25,195 nucleotides of DNA from an uncultured Clostridia bacterium (GTDB lineage: Bacteria > Bacillota > Clostridia > Peptostreptococcales > Anaerovoracaceae). A model generated the notes under the pieces. The model did not search any database, was not told the origin of the DNA, and saw only the letters and a program-made list of their open reading frames with translations. Position 1 is the stretch's first letter. Every line of letters begins with the position of its first letter. The stretch spans positions 1-25,195 of the forward strand of contig CAKQNZ010000011.1 in NCBI GenBank assembly GCA_934255435.1. Reading direction: 5' to 3'. Made by a program: the position numbers and the translations under genes. Positions 17,573 through 25,195 of this stretch are shown one piece after another.

Positions 17573-20500
17573 ATGAAAAAAAGAAACGCCGTTGCGCTGA
17601 TAATGTCTCTGATGATGGTCCTTTCCATCTTCGGCGGCAGCACATCAGCGGTGTTTGCAGCAGGAGGTGACAGCGACAGTGCTGTCACACAGGCAGATAC
17701 AGTCAAACTGACCTTGAGGGCGGATCCTTCAGATTCCATCGTAAGGGTAGAAAATGCTTCCAGCGAAAAAGTCGAAGCAGATGCCGATGGAACATATGCT
17801 CTTTCATCGGGAGAGACTTATACATACACTGTTACAAAGACAGGCTATGCAGGTCAGAGCGGCGAGCTCAGCCTCGACAAGGACACAGTCAAGGAAGTGA
17901 AGCTTGAAAAGGCTGCAGAAAACAGCAAGATAGACAAGAACATCAAGTCGGAATGGAAGAACTTCCGTAACAGCGATGTGAACATGGCTATCACAAATGC
18001 GAAGACGCCGATAACATCAAAGTCAACTAACCTCAGATGGGCGAAGAAGTACGGCACAGGCTGGTCGGCAGCACCTTGTATCCAGATCATCGTAAAAGGA
18101 AAGGTCATCACTATAGTTGGCAGCAAGATATATCAGCTGGATCCGAAAACAGGTGAAGTAGAAAAGGAAGGTCAGCTTGTAGGCTCCACTAACTGGGGAT
18201 ACACACCTATGACATATGCAGACGGCATGATCTTCTGCCCGCTGGCAAACGGCACTATCCAGGCAGTCAACGCCGACACTCTTGAATCAGTGTGGGTATA
18301 CAAGGATCCTCTCGGCGGACAGTCGCTGTCACCGATAACTTACAGCGACGGATACATTTACACAGGTTTCTGGAACAAGGAGACTACAGACGCCAACTAT
18401 GTGTGTCTGTCAGTTACAGATGAAGACCCATCAAAGACTGATGAATCGAAGCTTGCTACATGGAGATTCACCCACAAGGGAGGATTCTACTGGGCAGGTT
18501 CAGTAGCCATCGGCGATTCACTGGTATTCGGTACAGATGATGGAGAGAACGGATACCAGGGATCATCGAAACTCTATTCATTGAACAAGTACACTGGTAA
18601 AGTGATAAGTGACTGCAATCTCACAGGAGACCAGAGATCCACTATCGCATACGACAAGGAATCAGGCAGAGTATACGGTACTACAAAGGGTGGTCATCTG
18701 TTCTCAGCTGCCATAGACGAAAAGACAGGAAAGCTGTCAGGTCTCAAGGATGAAGATTACAAGGCACAGTCCACAAGTACGCCTGTAGTCTACAAAGGCA
18801 AGGTATACTTCGCAACAGGTTCAGGGATCTCCACAACAGGCTCCAGCGGCAACCTGGTAGTGGCAGAAGCCGATACACTGAAAATGGACTATGCTGTAGG
18901 CCTCAAAGGCTATCCGCAGTCATCGGTACTGCTGTCAACAGCATATGAGGAGTCGACAGGATATATCTACCTCTACTCAACATACAACATGACTCCGGGC
19001 GGAGTTTCCATGGTGAAGACAAAGCCTGACAACACTAAGGCAGAAGGCGCAGAGCTGACAGAGATATACGATGCAGACGGATATTCACAGTACTGCATCA
19101 CGAGCCTTATCTGCGGTGAAGACGGCACTATATATTACAAGAACGACTCATGCAATATATTCGCTCTTGAAAACAACAGTGCATATCTCGAAAGCATGGA
19201 GATCACAGGCGGGGACGCTGAGCTGAACAAGGCATTCAAAACAGGAACGACATCATACGAAGCAGTAGTAGATTCCGGAACAAAGTCAGTAGACATCAAG
19301 CTTGCAGCAGTAGAAGGTGCAAGCGTAACAGTGAACGATGAAAAGCTGACATCAGACACAGCTAAAGTCGAGCTCAAAGATGGCAAGGCAGAAGCCGTGA
19401 TCAAAGTGACGAATGGCGAGCACAGCAGGACATACACTGTGAATATCAGCTCAAAATCCGATGATGCTGCTCTCAGTTCACTTCAGGTCAATGAATATAA
19501 CGGATACAGTAGCTTCAAGACGCTGAGCCCGACATTCACGCCTGACAATACTGTATATACTATGTACAATGCAGGCTCTTCAAGGACTTTCGAAAACCTC
19601 TGGCCTGATGCAAGACACAAGAGCGCCAGCGTAAAGGTATATGCATTATACGGCATAGACGACAACCGTGTCAGCGATAAGAACACAAAAGAGATCAAAG
19701 TCACAGCCAGCAATTCAGGACATAACAGATACGCTATTTACTTTGGCACAGGCAAGGACACTACAGTAGTAAGAGTGGAAGTGACTGCAGAAGACGGCAA
19801 GACTAAGAAGAACTATTACGTTACATACACTAAGCAGAGCGATGATACGAACCTCATCGAAGTGAAAAGGGCAATAGCTTCAGACCAGCTGGGAAGGATG
19901 ATATCAGATTCAGATTATGATCAGGACGAGCTGGATCAGGCGAAACTCATCATCAAGGATGCTCAGCGTCAGATGAAATCGGCAGAGGATACAGATGACA
20001 TCGACACTATAATCGCAAAAGCCAAGCAGGACATCAGCAAGATCGAAACAAAGGCTGACAAAGAAAAAGCTGCACAGGAAAAGGCCGACAAGGACAAGGC
20101 AGATGCAGACAAACAGGCTGAACTGGACAAGCTGAAGGAACAGCAGGAAAAAGACAAGGCAGAGAAGGAAGCTGCAAAAGCTCTGGAAACTGCAAAGAAC
20201 AGCGCTCTTAAAGAACTGAAGGGCACTATAGCAGATACATCTGCATACAGACTTGCCGAGCAGCTGAAGATCATGTCCATCATAGTGAACGGACAGGCAG
20301 ATATAATAGCAGCTGAAGATGCAGACAGCGTTGCGAAGGTCCTGGAAGCTGCTAAGAAAGAACTGGCAGCAGTGAAGACAGATGCAGAGCTCAAGGCAGA
20401 AGAGTTTGCAGCAGCAGCGACAGCAGCGACAGTGAAAGCATCGGACTACAAGACAGCGAAGATCACATGGAAGGCTGTAGCGAACGCAGACGGCTATGAA

Positions 20501-20983
20501 GTATACAGATCGACTTCAAAGAACAGCGGTTTCAGGAAGACAGCATCAGTGACGAAGACATCAGCAGCCGACAGCAGCCTGAAGACAGGAAATACTTACT
20601 ACTACAAGGTGAGAGCATATGCCAGCATCAACGGAAAAGATGTATACAGCAAGTATTCAGCTGTAAGATCAGTGAAGACTTCCCTGGGCAAAACAGGAAA
20701 ACTCTGCCTGAAGACAGGCAAAGCAAAAGTAACTGTGACATACGGCAAGGTGAAAGGTGCGAACGGATACCAGATATACCGTTCTACTAAGAAGTCAGGC
20801 GGATTCAAGTGCGTCAAGACTATCAAGAGCGGAAACACAGTGAAATTCGTGAACAAGAACCTCAAAAAGGGACAGAACTACTACTACAAAGTAAGAGCTT
20901 ACAGGACTGTAGATGGAAAGAAAGTATACGGTGCATACAGCTCTGTGAAAAAAGTAAGAGTATATACAACGTACAATTATTGA
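17573..20983 (+). CDS. Secreted beta-propeller protein, paralogue of the upstream gene
   Basis: A 1136-aa protein starting 16 nt after the previous gene behind AAGGAGAG. The signal peptide is residues 1-29 (cleavage near AVFA-AGG). Domains: a PEGA-like domain (about 42-110), a PQQ-like propeller (about 115-535), two cadherin-like domains (about 540-620 and 629-755), a long Lys/Glu/Ala-rich helical spacer that looks like a coiled coil (about 760-946), then two FN3 domains ending in a basic tail. Shared strings with the previous protein include YVCLSVTDEDP and HKGGFYWAG, so the propellers arose by tandem duplication. This copy lacks the N-terminal DUF4430-like part and the Big_3 domain. The FN3 repeats contain YYYKVRAY strings also found in the neighbour. 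It is the last gene before a strong terminator. The ligand is unknown; a corrinoid is suggested by the locus. Confidence 0.87.
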   Translation: MKKRNAVALIMSLMMVLSIFGGSTSAVFAAGGDSDSAVTQADTVKLTLRADPSDSIVRVENASSEKVEADADGTYALSSGETYTYTVTKTGYAGQSGELSLDKDTVKEVKLEKAAENSKIDKNIKSEWKNFRNSDVNMAITNAKTPITSKSTNLRWAKKYGTGWSAAPCIQIIVKGKVITIVGSKIYQLDPKTGEVEKEGQLVGSTNWGYTPMTYADGMIFCPLANGTIQAVNADTLESVWVYKDPLGGQSLSPITYSDGYIYTGFWNKETTDANYVCLSVTDEDPSKTDESKLATWRFTHKGGFYWAGSVAIGDSLVFGTDDGENGYQGSSKLYSLNKYTGKVISDCNLTGDQRSTIAYDKESGRVYGTTKGGHLFSAAIDEKTGKLSGLKDEDYKAQSTSTPVVYKGKVYFATGSGISTTGSSGNLVVAEADTLKMDYAVGLKGYPQSSVLLSTAYEESTGYIYLYSTYNMTPGGVSMVKTKPDNTKAEGAELTEIYDADGYSQYCITSLICGEDGTIYYKNDSCNIFALENNSAYLESMEITGGDAELNKAFKTGTTSYEAVVDSGTKSVDIKLAAVEGASVTVNDEKLTSDTAKVELKDGKAEAVIKVTNGEHSRTYTVNISSKSDDAALSSLQVNEYNGYSSFKTLSPTFTPDNTVYTMYNAGSSRTFENLWPDARHKSASVKVYALYGIDDNRVSDKNTKEIKVTASNSGHNRYAIYFGTGKDTTVVRVEVTAEDGKTKKNYYVTYTKQSDDTNLIEVKRAIASDQLGRMISDSDYDQDELDQAKLIIKDAQRQMKSAEDTDDIDTIIAKAKQDISKIETKADKEKAAQEKADKDKADADKQAELDKLKEQQEKDKAEKEAAKALETAKNSALKELKGTIADTSAYRLAEQLKIMSIIVNGQADIIAAEDADSVAKVLEAAKKELAAVKTDAELKAEEFAAAATAATVKASDYKTAKITWKAVANADGYEVYRSTSKNSGFRKTASVTKTSAADSSLKTGNTYYYKVRAYASINGKDVYSKYSAVRSVKTSLGKTGKLCLKTGKAKVTVTYGKVKGANGYQIYRSTKKSGGFKCVKTIKSGNTVKFVNKNLKKGQNYYYKVRAYRTVDGKKVYGAYSSVKKVRVYTTYNY

Positions 20984-21016
20984 TGCCGGCAGGTAAGATA
21001 CCAGCCCGCATCTGAT

Positions 21017-21075
21017 ATGCCGGTCAGGGAAGGCAGGATATCAATATCCTGCTTTTCACTGAACCGGCATTTTTT
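21017..21075 (+). terminator. Strong intrinsic terminator closing the surface-apparatus operon
   Basis: ATGCCGGTCAG (21017-21027) pairs with CTGaACCGGCAT (21059-21070, one bulged A). This encloses an inner perfect hairpin GCAGGATA/TATCCTGC (21033-21040 with 21045-21052). A run of six T follows at 21070-21075. The inner hairpin alone is also followed by TTTT. A second copy of ATGCCGG at 20983-20989, overlapping the stop codon, could compete for the same 3' arm. Confidence 0.85.
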
Positions 21076-21121
21076 GACCGGGATATCATGAATGTGTAAA
21101 GTGTGACACATGCACGGGTCA
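21075..21121 (+). promoter_or_regulatory. Imperfect dyad just upstream of the second promoter
   Basis: ATGTGT (21092-21097) and ACACAT (21106-21111) form an inverted repeat with an 8-bp spacer. Outer arms TGACC (21075-21079) and GGTCA (21117-21121) extend the symmetry. It ends 4 bp before the -35 box, a position suited to a regulator binding site. No regulator gene is seen in the window. Confidence 0.35.
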
Positions 21122-21125
21122 GAAC

Positions 21126-21155
21126 TTGACACATACAGATACAGGATAGTAATAT
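21126..21155 (+). promoter_or_regulatory. Sigma-A type promoter for the ECF transporter unit
   Basis: A perfect TTGACA (21126-21131) and TAATAT (21150-21155) are separated by 18 bp. The start site would be near 21162, leaving a leader of only about 50 nt before ATG 21211. That is too short for a cobalamin riboswitch, so this unit is not under a riboswitch of its own in the visible sequence. Confidence 0.75.
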
Positions 21156-21210
21156 TAACAGGACTACAGGAGATCTGTGCTTCGATTTACTGTGAAACAG
21201 GAGAAGATAT

Positions 21211-22380
21211 ATGCGTGCAAAATCTAAAAAAAGGATAATGAATGTTGTGATGATAGCTGTCATAGCAGTTATCGCCGCCGCAGCAGCAGCAGGAACAGGA
21301 TATCTCAAAGGCTGGTTCGGAGGCGGCAGCGCCGTAATGGATCAGACATCGGGAATAGTCAGCATAGAGCGCAGCGGTGTGGCATTCACACCAAAAGAGG
21401 ATACGAAGCTCAGAAACGGAGATATCCTTGATACAGGTTCGGGAGCGGAGGCTCAGGTACTGGCGGGCAGCAACAGATACATACTTGCAGAAGATACACA
21501 GCTTTCATTTAATGAAGCAGAGGGAAGCAGAGTATTGCTGAGCCAGAAAGATGGAGAAGTATTTCTGATACTGGATAAAAAAAGCAGTTTCAGAAAGCTT
21601 GCTGCAGGCGGCTATACGCTTGAGTGCGACAGTGGAGTGTTTGCATCAGATGTGCAGAAAGGCTCCATGAGCATCAGGGTATTCAGCGGCAGCGCCAGCA
21701 TCAGCAAAGGAAAGAAAACAAAGACAGCAGACGCCGGTCATGAGATAAATATCGCAGACGGAAAGATGTCCGTCAGCAGGATGAGTGCATCAGCGCTAAG
21801 CGATTTCGATATAGGCAGGCTGGAAACAGCAGGCAAAGATCACAAGCTGTGTTTCAGCAGCAGCGAGCTTGAAAAGACATCATCTGCAAGAAAAGCTGAG
21901 ATCATGAGCGCACAGAAAGAACTGGCGCACAGCAGCAAAGTAATAAGAGCAGGCAAAAGCGGCGATGAGAAACTGAAGACATGCATCATATCTCTGAGAT
22001 GCGAGACGATACTTGATAACATGAAAAAACTGACGAAAAGCAAGGTCCGGTATGTTCCGTCAGACGGCGTGATACTGCCGGCAACGACAGTTGAATTCAA
22101 AGATGGAGAGAGTGTCTTCGATGTACTGAAAAGAGTCTGCGATGCTGAAAATATACAGCTGGAGTATTCATATTCGCCGGGATACAGCAACAACTATATC
22201 GAAGGCATAAACAACCTTTATGAATTTGACTGCGGTCCGCTGTCAGGATGGACGTACAAGGTCAACGGGTGGTTCCCGAACTACGGCTGCAGTGGTTACA
22301 AACTCAAAGGCTCGGAAACTATAGTATGGGAATACACCTGTACAGGATACGGCAGCGATACAGGAGGCGGAACGAAATGA
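21211..22380 (+). CDS. Membrane-anchored FecR-like plus DUF4430 protein of the ECF operon
   Basis: A 389-aa protein with CAGGAGAAG upstream. Residues 9-31 are a signal anchor. Residues about 45-185 look like a FecR-type beta domain: an opening ERSGVAFTPKEDTKLRNGD strand, a LNGDxLxTG-like turn, then VFSGSASISKG. A helical linker leads to a clear DUF4430 domain (about 290-380), with ESVFDVLKRVCDAENI, LSGWTYKVNGWFPN and ETIVWEYTC, the best DUF4430 match in the window. DUF4430 is related to the transcobalamin C-terminal domain. The gene overlaps the T-component gene by 4 nt (ATGA), so the product is probably an accessory surface receptor that passes ligand to the ECF transporter. The FecR-like part is probably a structural module, since no sigma factor or TonB system is present. 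Confidence 0.88.
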   Translation: MRAKSKKRIMNVVMIAVIAVIAAAAAAGTGYLKGWFGGGSAVMDQTSGIVSIERSGVAFTPKEDTKLRNGDILDTGSGAEAQVLAGSNRYILAEDTQLSFNEAEGSRVLLSQKDGEVFLILDKKSSFRKLAAGGYTLECDSGVFASDVQKGSMSIRVFSGSASISKGKKTKTADAGHEINIADGKMSVSRMSASALSDFDIGRLETAGKDHKLCFSSSELEKTSSARKAEIMSAQKELAHSSKVIRAGKSGDEKLKTCIISLRCETILDNMKKLTKSKVRYVPSDGVILPATTVEFKDGESVFDVLKRVCDAENIQLEYSYSPGYSNNYIEGINNLYEFDCGPLSGWTYKVNGWFPNYGCSGYKLKGSETIVWEYTCTGYGSDTGGGTK

Positions 22381-23309
22381 CAGGCAGCAGAGATACATTT
22401 TCATCGTATGATCCTGTGATAAATTTCATTTTTTTCGCAGGAGCTGTGGTGTTCAGTATGTTTTTCATACACCCTTTATTCCTGATATGCACTTTTTTCC
22501 TGTCGTCCGTATACTATCTGACAGTGAAGGGGCGCAGCGGCATCAGGCTCATAATCGGGATGATACCGCTTTTTATCTTTATGTCTGCAGTGAATCCACT
22601 GCTCAACAGCGCCGGAGACACAGTGATGTTCACATATTTCGGAGGCAGGCCGTATACTTTCGAGGCGCTCTGCTACGGCATGGCGCTGAGCTGTATGTTC
22701 ATCAGCGTGATAATATGGTTCGCATCATACAGCATCGTGATGACAAGTGACAAATTCATGTATATATTCGGCAGGACGGCGCCGTCACTGTCGCTGGTAT
22801 TCACGATGATACTGAGGTTCCTGCCGCTGTACCGCAAAAAAGCCGCACAGATATCATCGGCGAGAAGCTGCATAGGAAGATCAGGCTCCCAGGGTACAAG
22901 AGGAGAGAAGATACGAAGCGGCATGACGATACTTTCCGCTCTGACATCCTGGGCGCTGGAGGGCGGCATAGTCACGGCAGACAGCATGCGGAGCCGGGGA
23001 TACGGCAGCGGCAGCAGGACAGCTTTTTCGATATACAGGTTCGGTCTGCGGGATATGCTTCTTATGGCAGTGATGGTGGCACTTGCCATCATCGTGATAC
23101 TGTGTGGAGCCACGGGATCAGCAGGAGCCAGCTATACGCCGGAAATGAACATATCGCCTGCAAGCGATATCCATACAGCAGCGGGAGCGGCAGCATATTT
23201 CGTTTTCCTGTCATTACCGTCAGTCATAAATATTACGGAGGAGATAAAATGGAACATTTTGAGATCTGACCTTTGCATATCCGGGAGCAGAGGACAGACC
23301 AGTTCTTGA
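22377..23309 (+). CDS. ecfT: ECF transporter T component (EcfT/CbiQ family), 3' end altered by frameshift
   Basis: Encodes the transmembrane coupling subunit of an ECF transporter, 310 aa as read here. The ATG at 22377 overlaps the previous stop (ATGA). There are about five hydrophobic helices. A T-component coupling signature is visible: SARSCIGR and then ALEGGIVTADSMRSRGYG (about 193-210), whose charged small-residue helices contact the ATPases. The last 15 or so residues (after EEIKWNILRS) read through into the start of the ATPase gene. Adding one GATC after 23266 would end the protein at EEIKWNILRSI, a normal-looking C-terminus, so the tail seen here is probably an artefact of a 4-bp loss. 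Substrate choice is set by the S component, not by this protein. Confidence 0.9.
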   Translation: MTGSRDTFSSYDPVINFIFFAGAVVFSMFFIHPLFLICTFFLSSVYYLTVKGRSGIRLIIGMIPLFIFMSAVNPLLNSAGDTVMFTYFGGRPYTFEALCYGMALSCMFISVIIWFASYSIVMTSDKFMYIFGRTAPSLSLVFTMILRFLPLYRKKAAQISSARSCIGRSGSQGTRGEKIRSGMTILSALTSWALEGGIVTADSMRSRGYGSGSRTAFSIYRFGLRDMLLMAVMVALAIIVILCGATGSAGASYTPEMNISPASDIHTAAGAAAYFVFLSLPSVINITEEIKWNILRSDLCISGSRGQTSS

Positions 23310-24906
23310 GAATATAGATCTGAAGATAGAAAAAGGAGAATATATCACGTTGTGCGGCAGGAGCGGCAGCGGCAAGACGACGCTGCTGAGACACCTTAAA
23401 AGTGTCCTGAGACCTCACGGCGTACTTACAGGAGAAGTGCTGCTTGACGGAAGGCCTCTTGATGATGCAGACCTGCGCAGGCAGTCATCTGCCATAGGCT
23501 ATGTGATGCAGGATCCGGACAGCCAGATAGTCACCGATAAAGTATGGCACGAGCTTGCTTTCGGACTGGAAAGTCTTGGGACAGATCAGAAGACCATAAG
23601 GCTGAGAGTCGCAGAGATGGCCAGCTACTTCGGGATACAGGGGTGGTTCCATCGTGATGTCGCAGACCTTTCAGGAGGACAGAAACAGCTTCTGAATCTG
23701 GCGTCGATAATGGCGATGCAGCCTGAGGTGCTGATACTTGACGAGCCCACAAGCCAGCTGGATCCTATAGCGGCTTCGGATTTTCTGAATACGGTCCGTA
23801 AAATAAATCTTGAACTGGGGACTACGGTGATAATAACAGAGCACAGGCTTGAAGACATTTTCCATGCCTCGGACAGAGTCATAGTCATGGAAAAAGGCAG
23901 GATCATCTCCGATGACACGCCGTCAAGGACAGGTGAGCTGCTGAAGGCAGGCGGCAATGAGATGTTTGCTGCTATGCCGTCACCTGTGCAGATATTCCAT
24001 GCCGTGACAGAGGGGCAGGGATGCCCGCTCACAGTCAGAGAAGGCAGGAACTGGCTTTCGGAGCTGTTCAAAGACAGAAAGCCGGAGCATACACACATAG
24101 AGGAACAGGACTATGACGAGGATGTACAGGCAGCCGTGGAGCTGAAGGAAGTCTGGTTCAGATACGATAAAAACGCTCCCGATGTGCTGAAAGGTGTGTC
24201 ATTCAGTGTCCCGGAAAACAGTCTCTTTGCGATAGTGGGCGGCAACGGCACAGGAAAGTCCACAACGCTGAAGGCGATATGCGACATATGCAGGCCATAC
24301 AGAGGCAAAGTGCTGATAGGCGGCAAAAAAGCAGAAAAATACAAGGCAGGAGAGCTTTTCAGGAGGAACCTTGCGATGCTGCCGCAGGATCCCCGGAGCC
24401 TTTTCGTGAAAAAAACGGTCAGAGAAGACATGGAGGAAATGCTCGACTGTAGCATCAGCGAGGCGCAGAAGCGTGTGGAGGAGGTATCGTCTGTATGCGA
24501 TATAGCGCATCTTCTGGACAGGCATCCCTATGATCTGTCAGGCGGCGAACAGCAGAAGGCAGCCCTTGCAAAGGTCCTGCTGACAGAGCCGAAGATACTG
24601 CTTCTCGACGAGCCCACCAAGGGAATAGACAGCTTCTTCAAGCTGGAGTTTGCAAAGATACTGGGAAGGCTCAGGGAGCGTGGCGTGACGATAATAATGG
24701 TATCTCACGATATCGAGTTCTGTGCGAGATATGCAGATACAGTCAGCATGTTCTTCGACGGCGATATAATAACGACGGACACGCCGCACCGGTTCTTTTC
24801 GAAGAACAGCTTTTACACTACAGCGGCAAACAGGATGAGCCGCCATATATTCGATAATGCAGTGACAAGTGAGGATGTGATAAAACTATGCCAGAAAAAT
24901 CTTTAA
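23249..24906 (+). CDS. ECF transporter ATPase with two fused ABC domains; 5' end frameshifted
   Basis: Two complete ABC ATPase domains in one chain energise the ECF transporter. Numbered from the TTG at 23350: first domain Walker A GRSGSGKTT (3-11), Q-loop MQDPDSQ, signature LSGGQKQ (about 105), Walker B LILDEPTS (about 128), switch His in TEHRLED. Second domain: Walker A GGNGTGKST (about 297), LPQDPRS, LSGGEQQ (about 396), LLLDEPTKG (about 416), VSHD. The natural start appears to be ATG 23249, which has GGAGGAG 5 nt upstream, but that frame stops after six codons (TGA 23267-23269). The ATPase frame (DLTFAYPG onward, from 23263) is blocked upstream by TGA 23260-23262. Only the TTG at 23350 could start it in frame, and that would delete the first beta strand and the A-loop aromatic residue. 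The gene is either mutated or carries a sequence error. The stop overlaps the S-component gene. Confidence 0.85.
23260..23270 (+). other. Frameshift point at the T-component/ATPase junction
   Basis: The sequence reads TGAGATCTGAC. Insertion of a second GATC after 23266 restores two things at once: the T component would end IKWNILRSI-stop, and the ATPase would start MEHFEIDLTFAYPG from ATG 23249. Loss of one copy of a tandem GATCGATC is therefore the simplest explanation. Confidence 0.7.
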
Positions 24907-25195
24907 AATCAAAAGGCGTGCTGATAAGTGCTGTATTTGCTGTGATACTGGTACCGGCAGTGCTGCTGCTTTCCGCTCATATGGGAAACAGGAACTACTA
25001 TATCGCAGGAGTCCTCATAATGGTGATCGCCATGATACCGTTCTTTGCAGGATTCGAGAGCAGAAAGCCTGAAGCAAGAGAACTTGTCACCATCGCTGTG
25101 ATGTGTGCCATCGCAGTGATATCGAGGATAGTTTTCCTGCCGCTTCAGGGATTCAAGCCGATACTGGGCATAGTCATGATAACGGGGCTTTCCTT
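24888..25195 (+). CDS. ECF transporter S component, partial (cut by window end)
   Basis: An ATG at 24888, 19 nt inside the ATPase gene, opens a frame that runs off the window after about 102 codons. The visible part has a first transmembrane helix (GVLISAVFAVILVPAVLLLS, about 10-29) and a second (GVLIMVIAMIPFFAGF). A cytoplasmic-looking ESRKPEARELV segment follows, then further helices with RIVFLPLQGFKPILGIVMIT. This pattern fits a family of Bacillota S components commonly annotated only as ECF transporter S component. The gene follows T and A genes in the usual dedicated-operon manner. The substrate is not shown by the sequence; cobalamin is inferred from the riboswitch and DUF4430 context, making a CbrT-like role possible. 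Confidence 0.85.
   Translation, partial: MPEKSLKSKGVLISAVFAVILVPAVLLLSAHMGNRNYYIAGVLIMVIAMIPFFAGFESRKPEARELVTIAVMCAIAVISRIVFLPLQGFKPILGIVMITGLS

Noticed and set aside
21074..21106. A second promoter at TTGACC (21074-21079) upstream of the ECF unit
   Set aside because: The -10 candidate TAAAGT is weak and the site overlaps the terminator U-run; the TTGACA/TAATAT pair downstream is far better.
23249..23350. Programmed ribosomal frameshifting as a normal way to make the ECF ATPase
   Set aside because: A -1 shift from the ATG 23249 frame would be needed, but no slippery heptamer or downstream pseudoknot is evident, and a simple GATC loss explains both gene ends.
1..25195. CRISPR arrays, insertion sequences, tRNA or rRNA genes
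   Set aside because: I saw no regularly spaced direct repeats, no transposase-like frames, no terminal inverted repeats and no tRNA- or rRNA-like segments.

Overview
The window looks like a chromosomal segment of an anaerobic Gram-positive bacterium of the Bacillota, probably Clostridia/Eubacteriales. This rests on strong AAGGAGG-type ribosome binding sites, sigma-A style promoters, an energy-coupling factor (ECF) transporter, and very large secreted proteins built from bacterial Ig-like, cadherin-like and lysine-rich fibronectin type III (FN3) modules. No species can be named from the sequence. Every credible gene lies on the + strand.

Region 1 (1-791) is a regulatory leader. It has a strong promoter (119-148), a cobalamin riboswitch (about 165-350), a possible 35-codon leader ORF, a terminator-like hairpin with a U-run (491-523) and two further hairpins. 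The first structural gene starts about 440 nt beyond the aptamer, at a TTG codon at 792.

Region 2 (792-20983) encodes a surface apparatus. In order it holds: a 1474-aa Ig-like surface protein with a central all-beta domain; a putative lipoprotein with an alpha/alpha-toroid (prenyltransferase/transcobalamin-alpha-like) fold; a membrane-anchored Ig-repeat protein ending in a DUF4430 (transcobalamin C-terminal-like) domain; a MoxR AAA+ ATPase; a DUF58 protein; a multi-pass transglutaminase-like protein in which Ser replaces the catalytic Cys; and two large paralogous secreted proteins with PQQ-like beta-propellers and C-terminal FN3 repeats. Spacing from 6328 on is tight, with overlaps or gaps under 35 nt, so this is probably one operon.

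Region 3 (20984-21210) holds a strong terminator, a dyad and a second promoter. Region 4 (21211-25195) encodes a second unit: a FecR-like plus DUF4430 membrane protein, an ECF T component, a double-domain ECF ATPase whose 5' end is frameshifted, and the start of an S component cut by the window end.

Taken together this reads as a cobalamin/corrinoid capture and import locus. Surface proteins with domains resembling the two halves of animal transcobalamin/intrinsic factor, plus beta-propellers, could collect corrinoid at the wall. DUF4430 proteins at the membrane could hand it to the ECF transporter, and MoxR-DUF58-transglutaminase proteins may assemble the apparatus. The riboswitch, the ECF module and the DUF4430 domains are read from the sequence. 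The corrinoid relay and the assembly role are inference.
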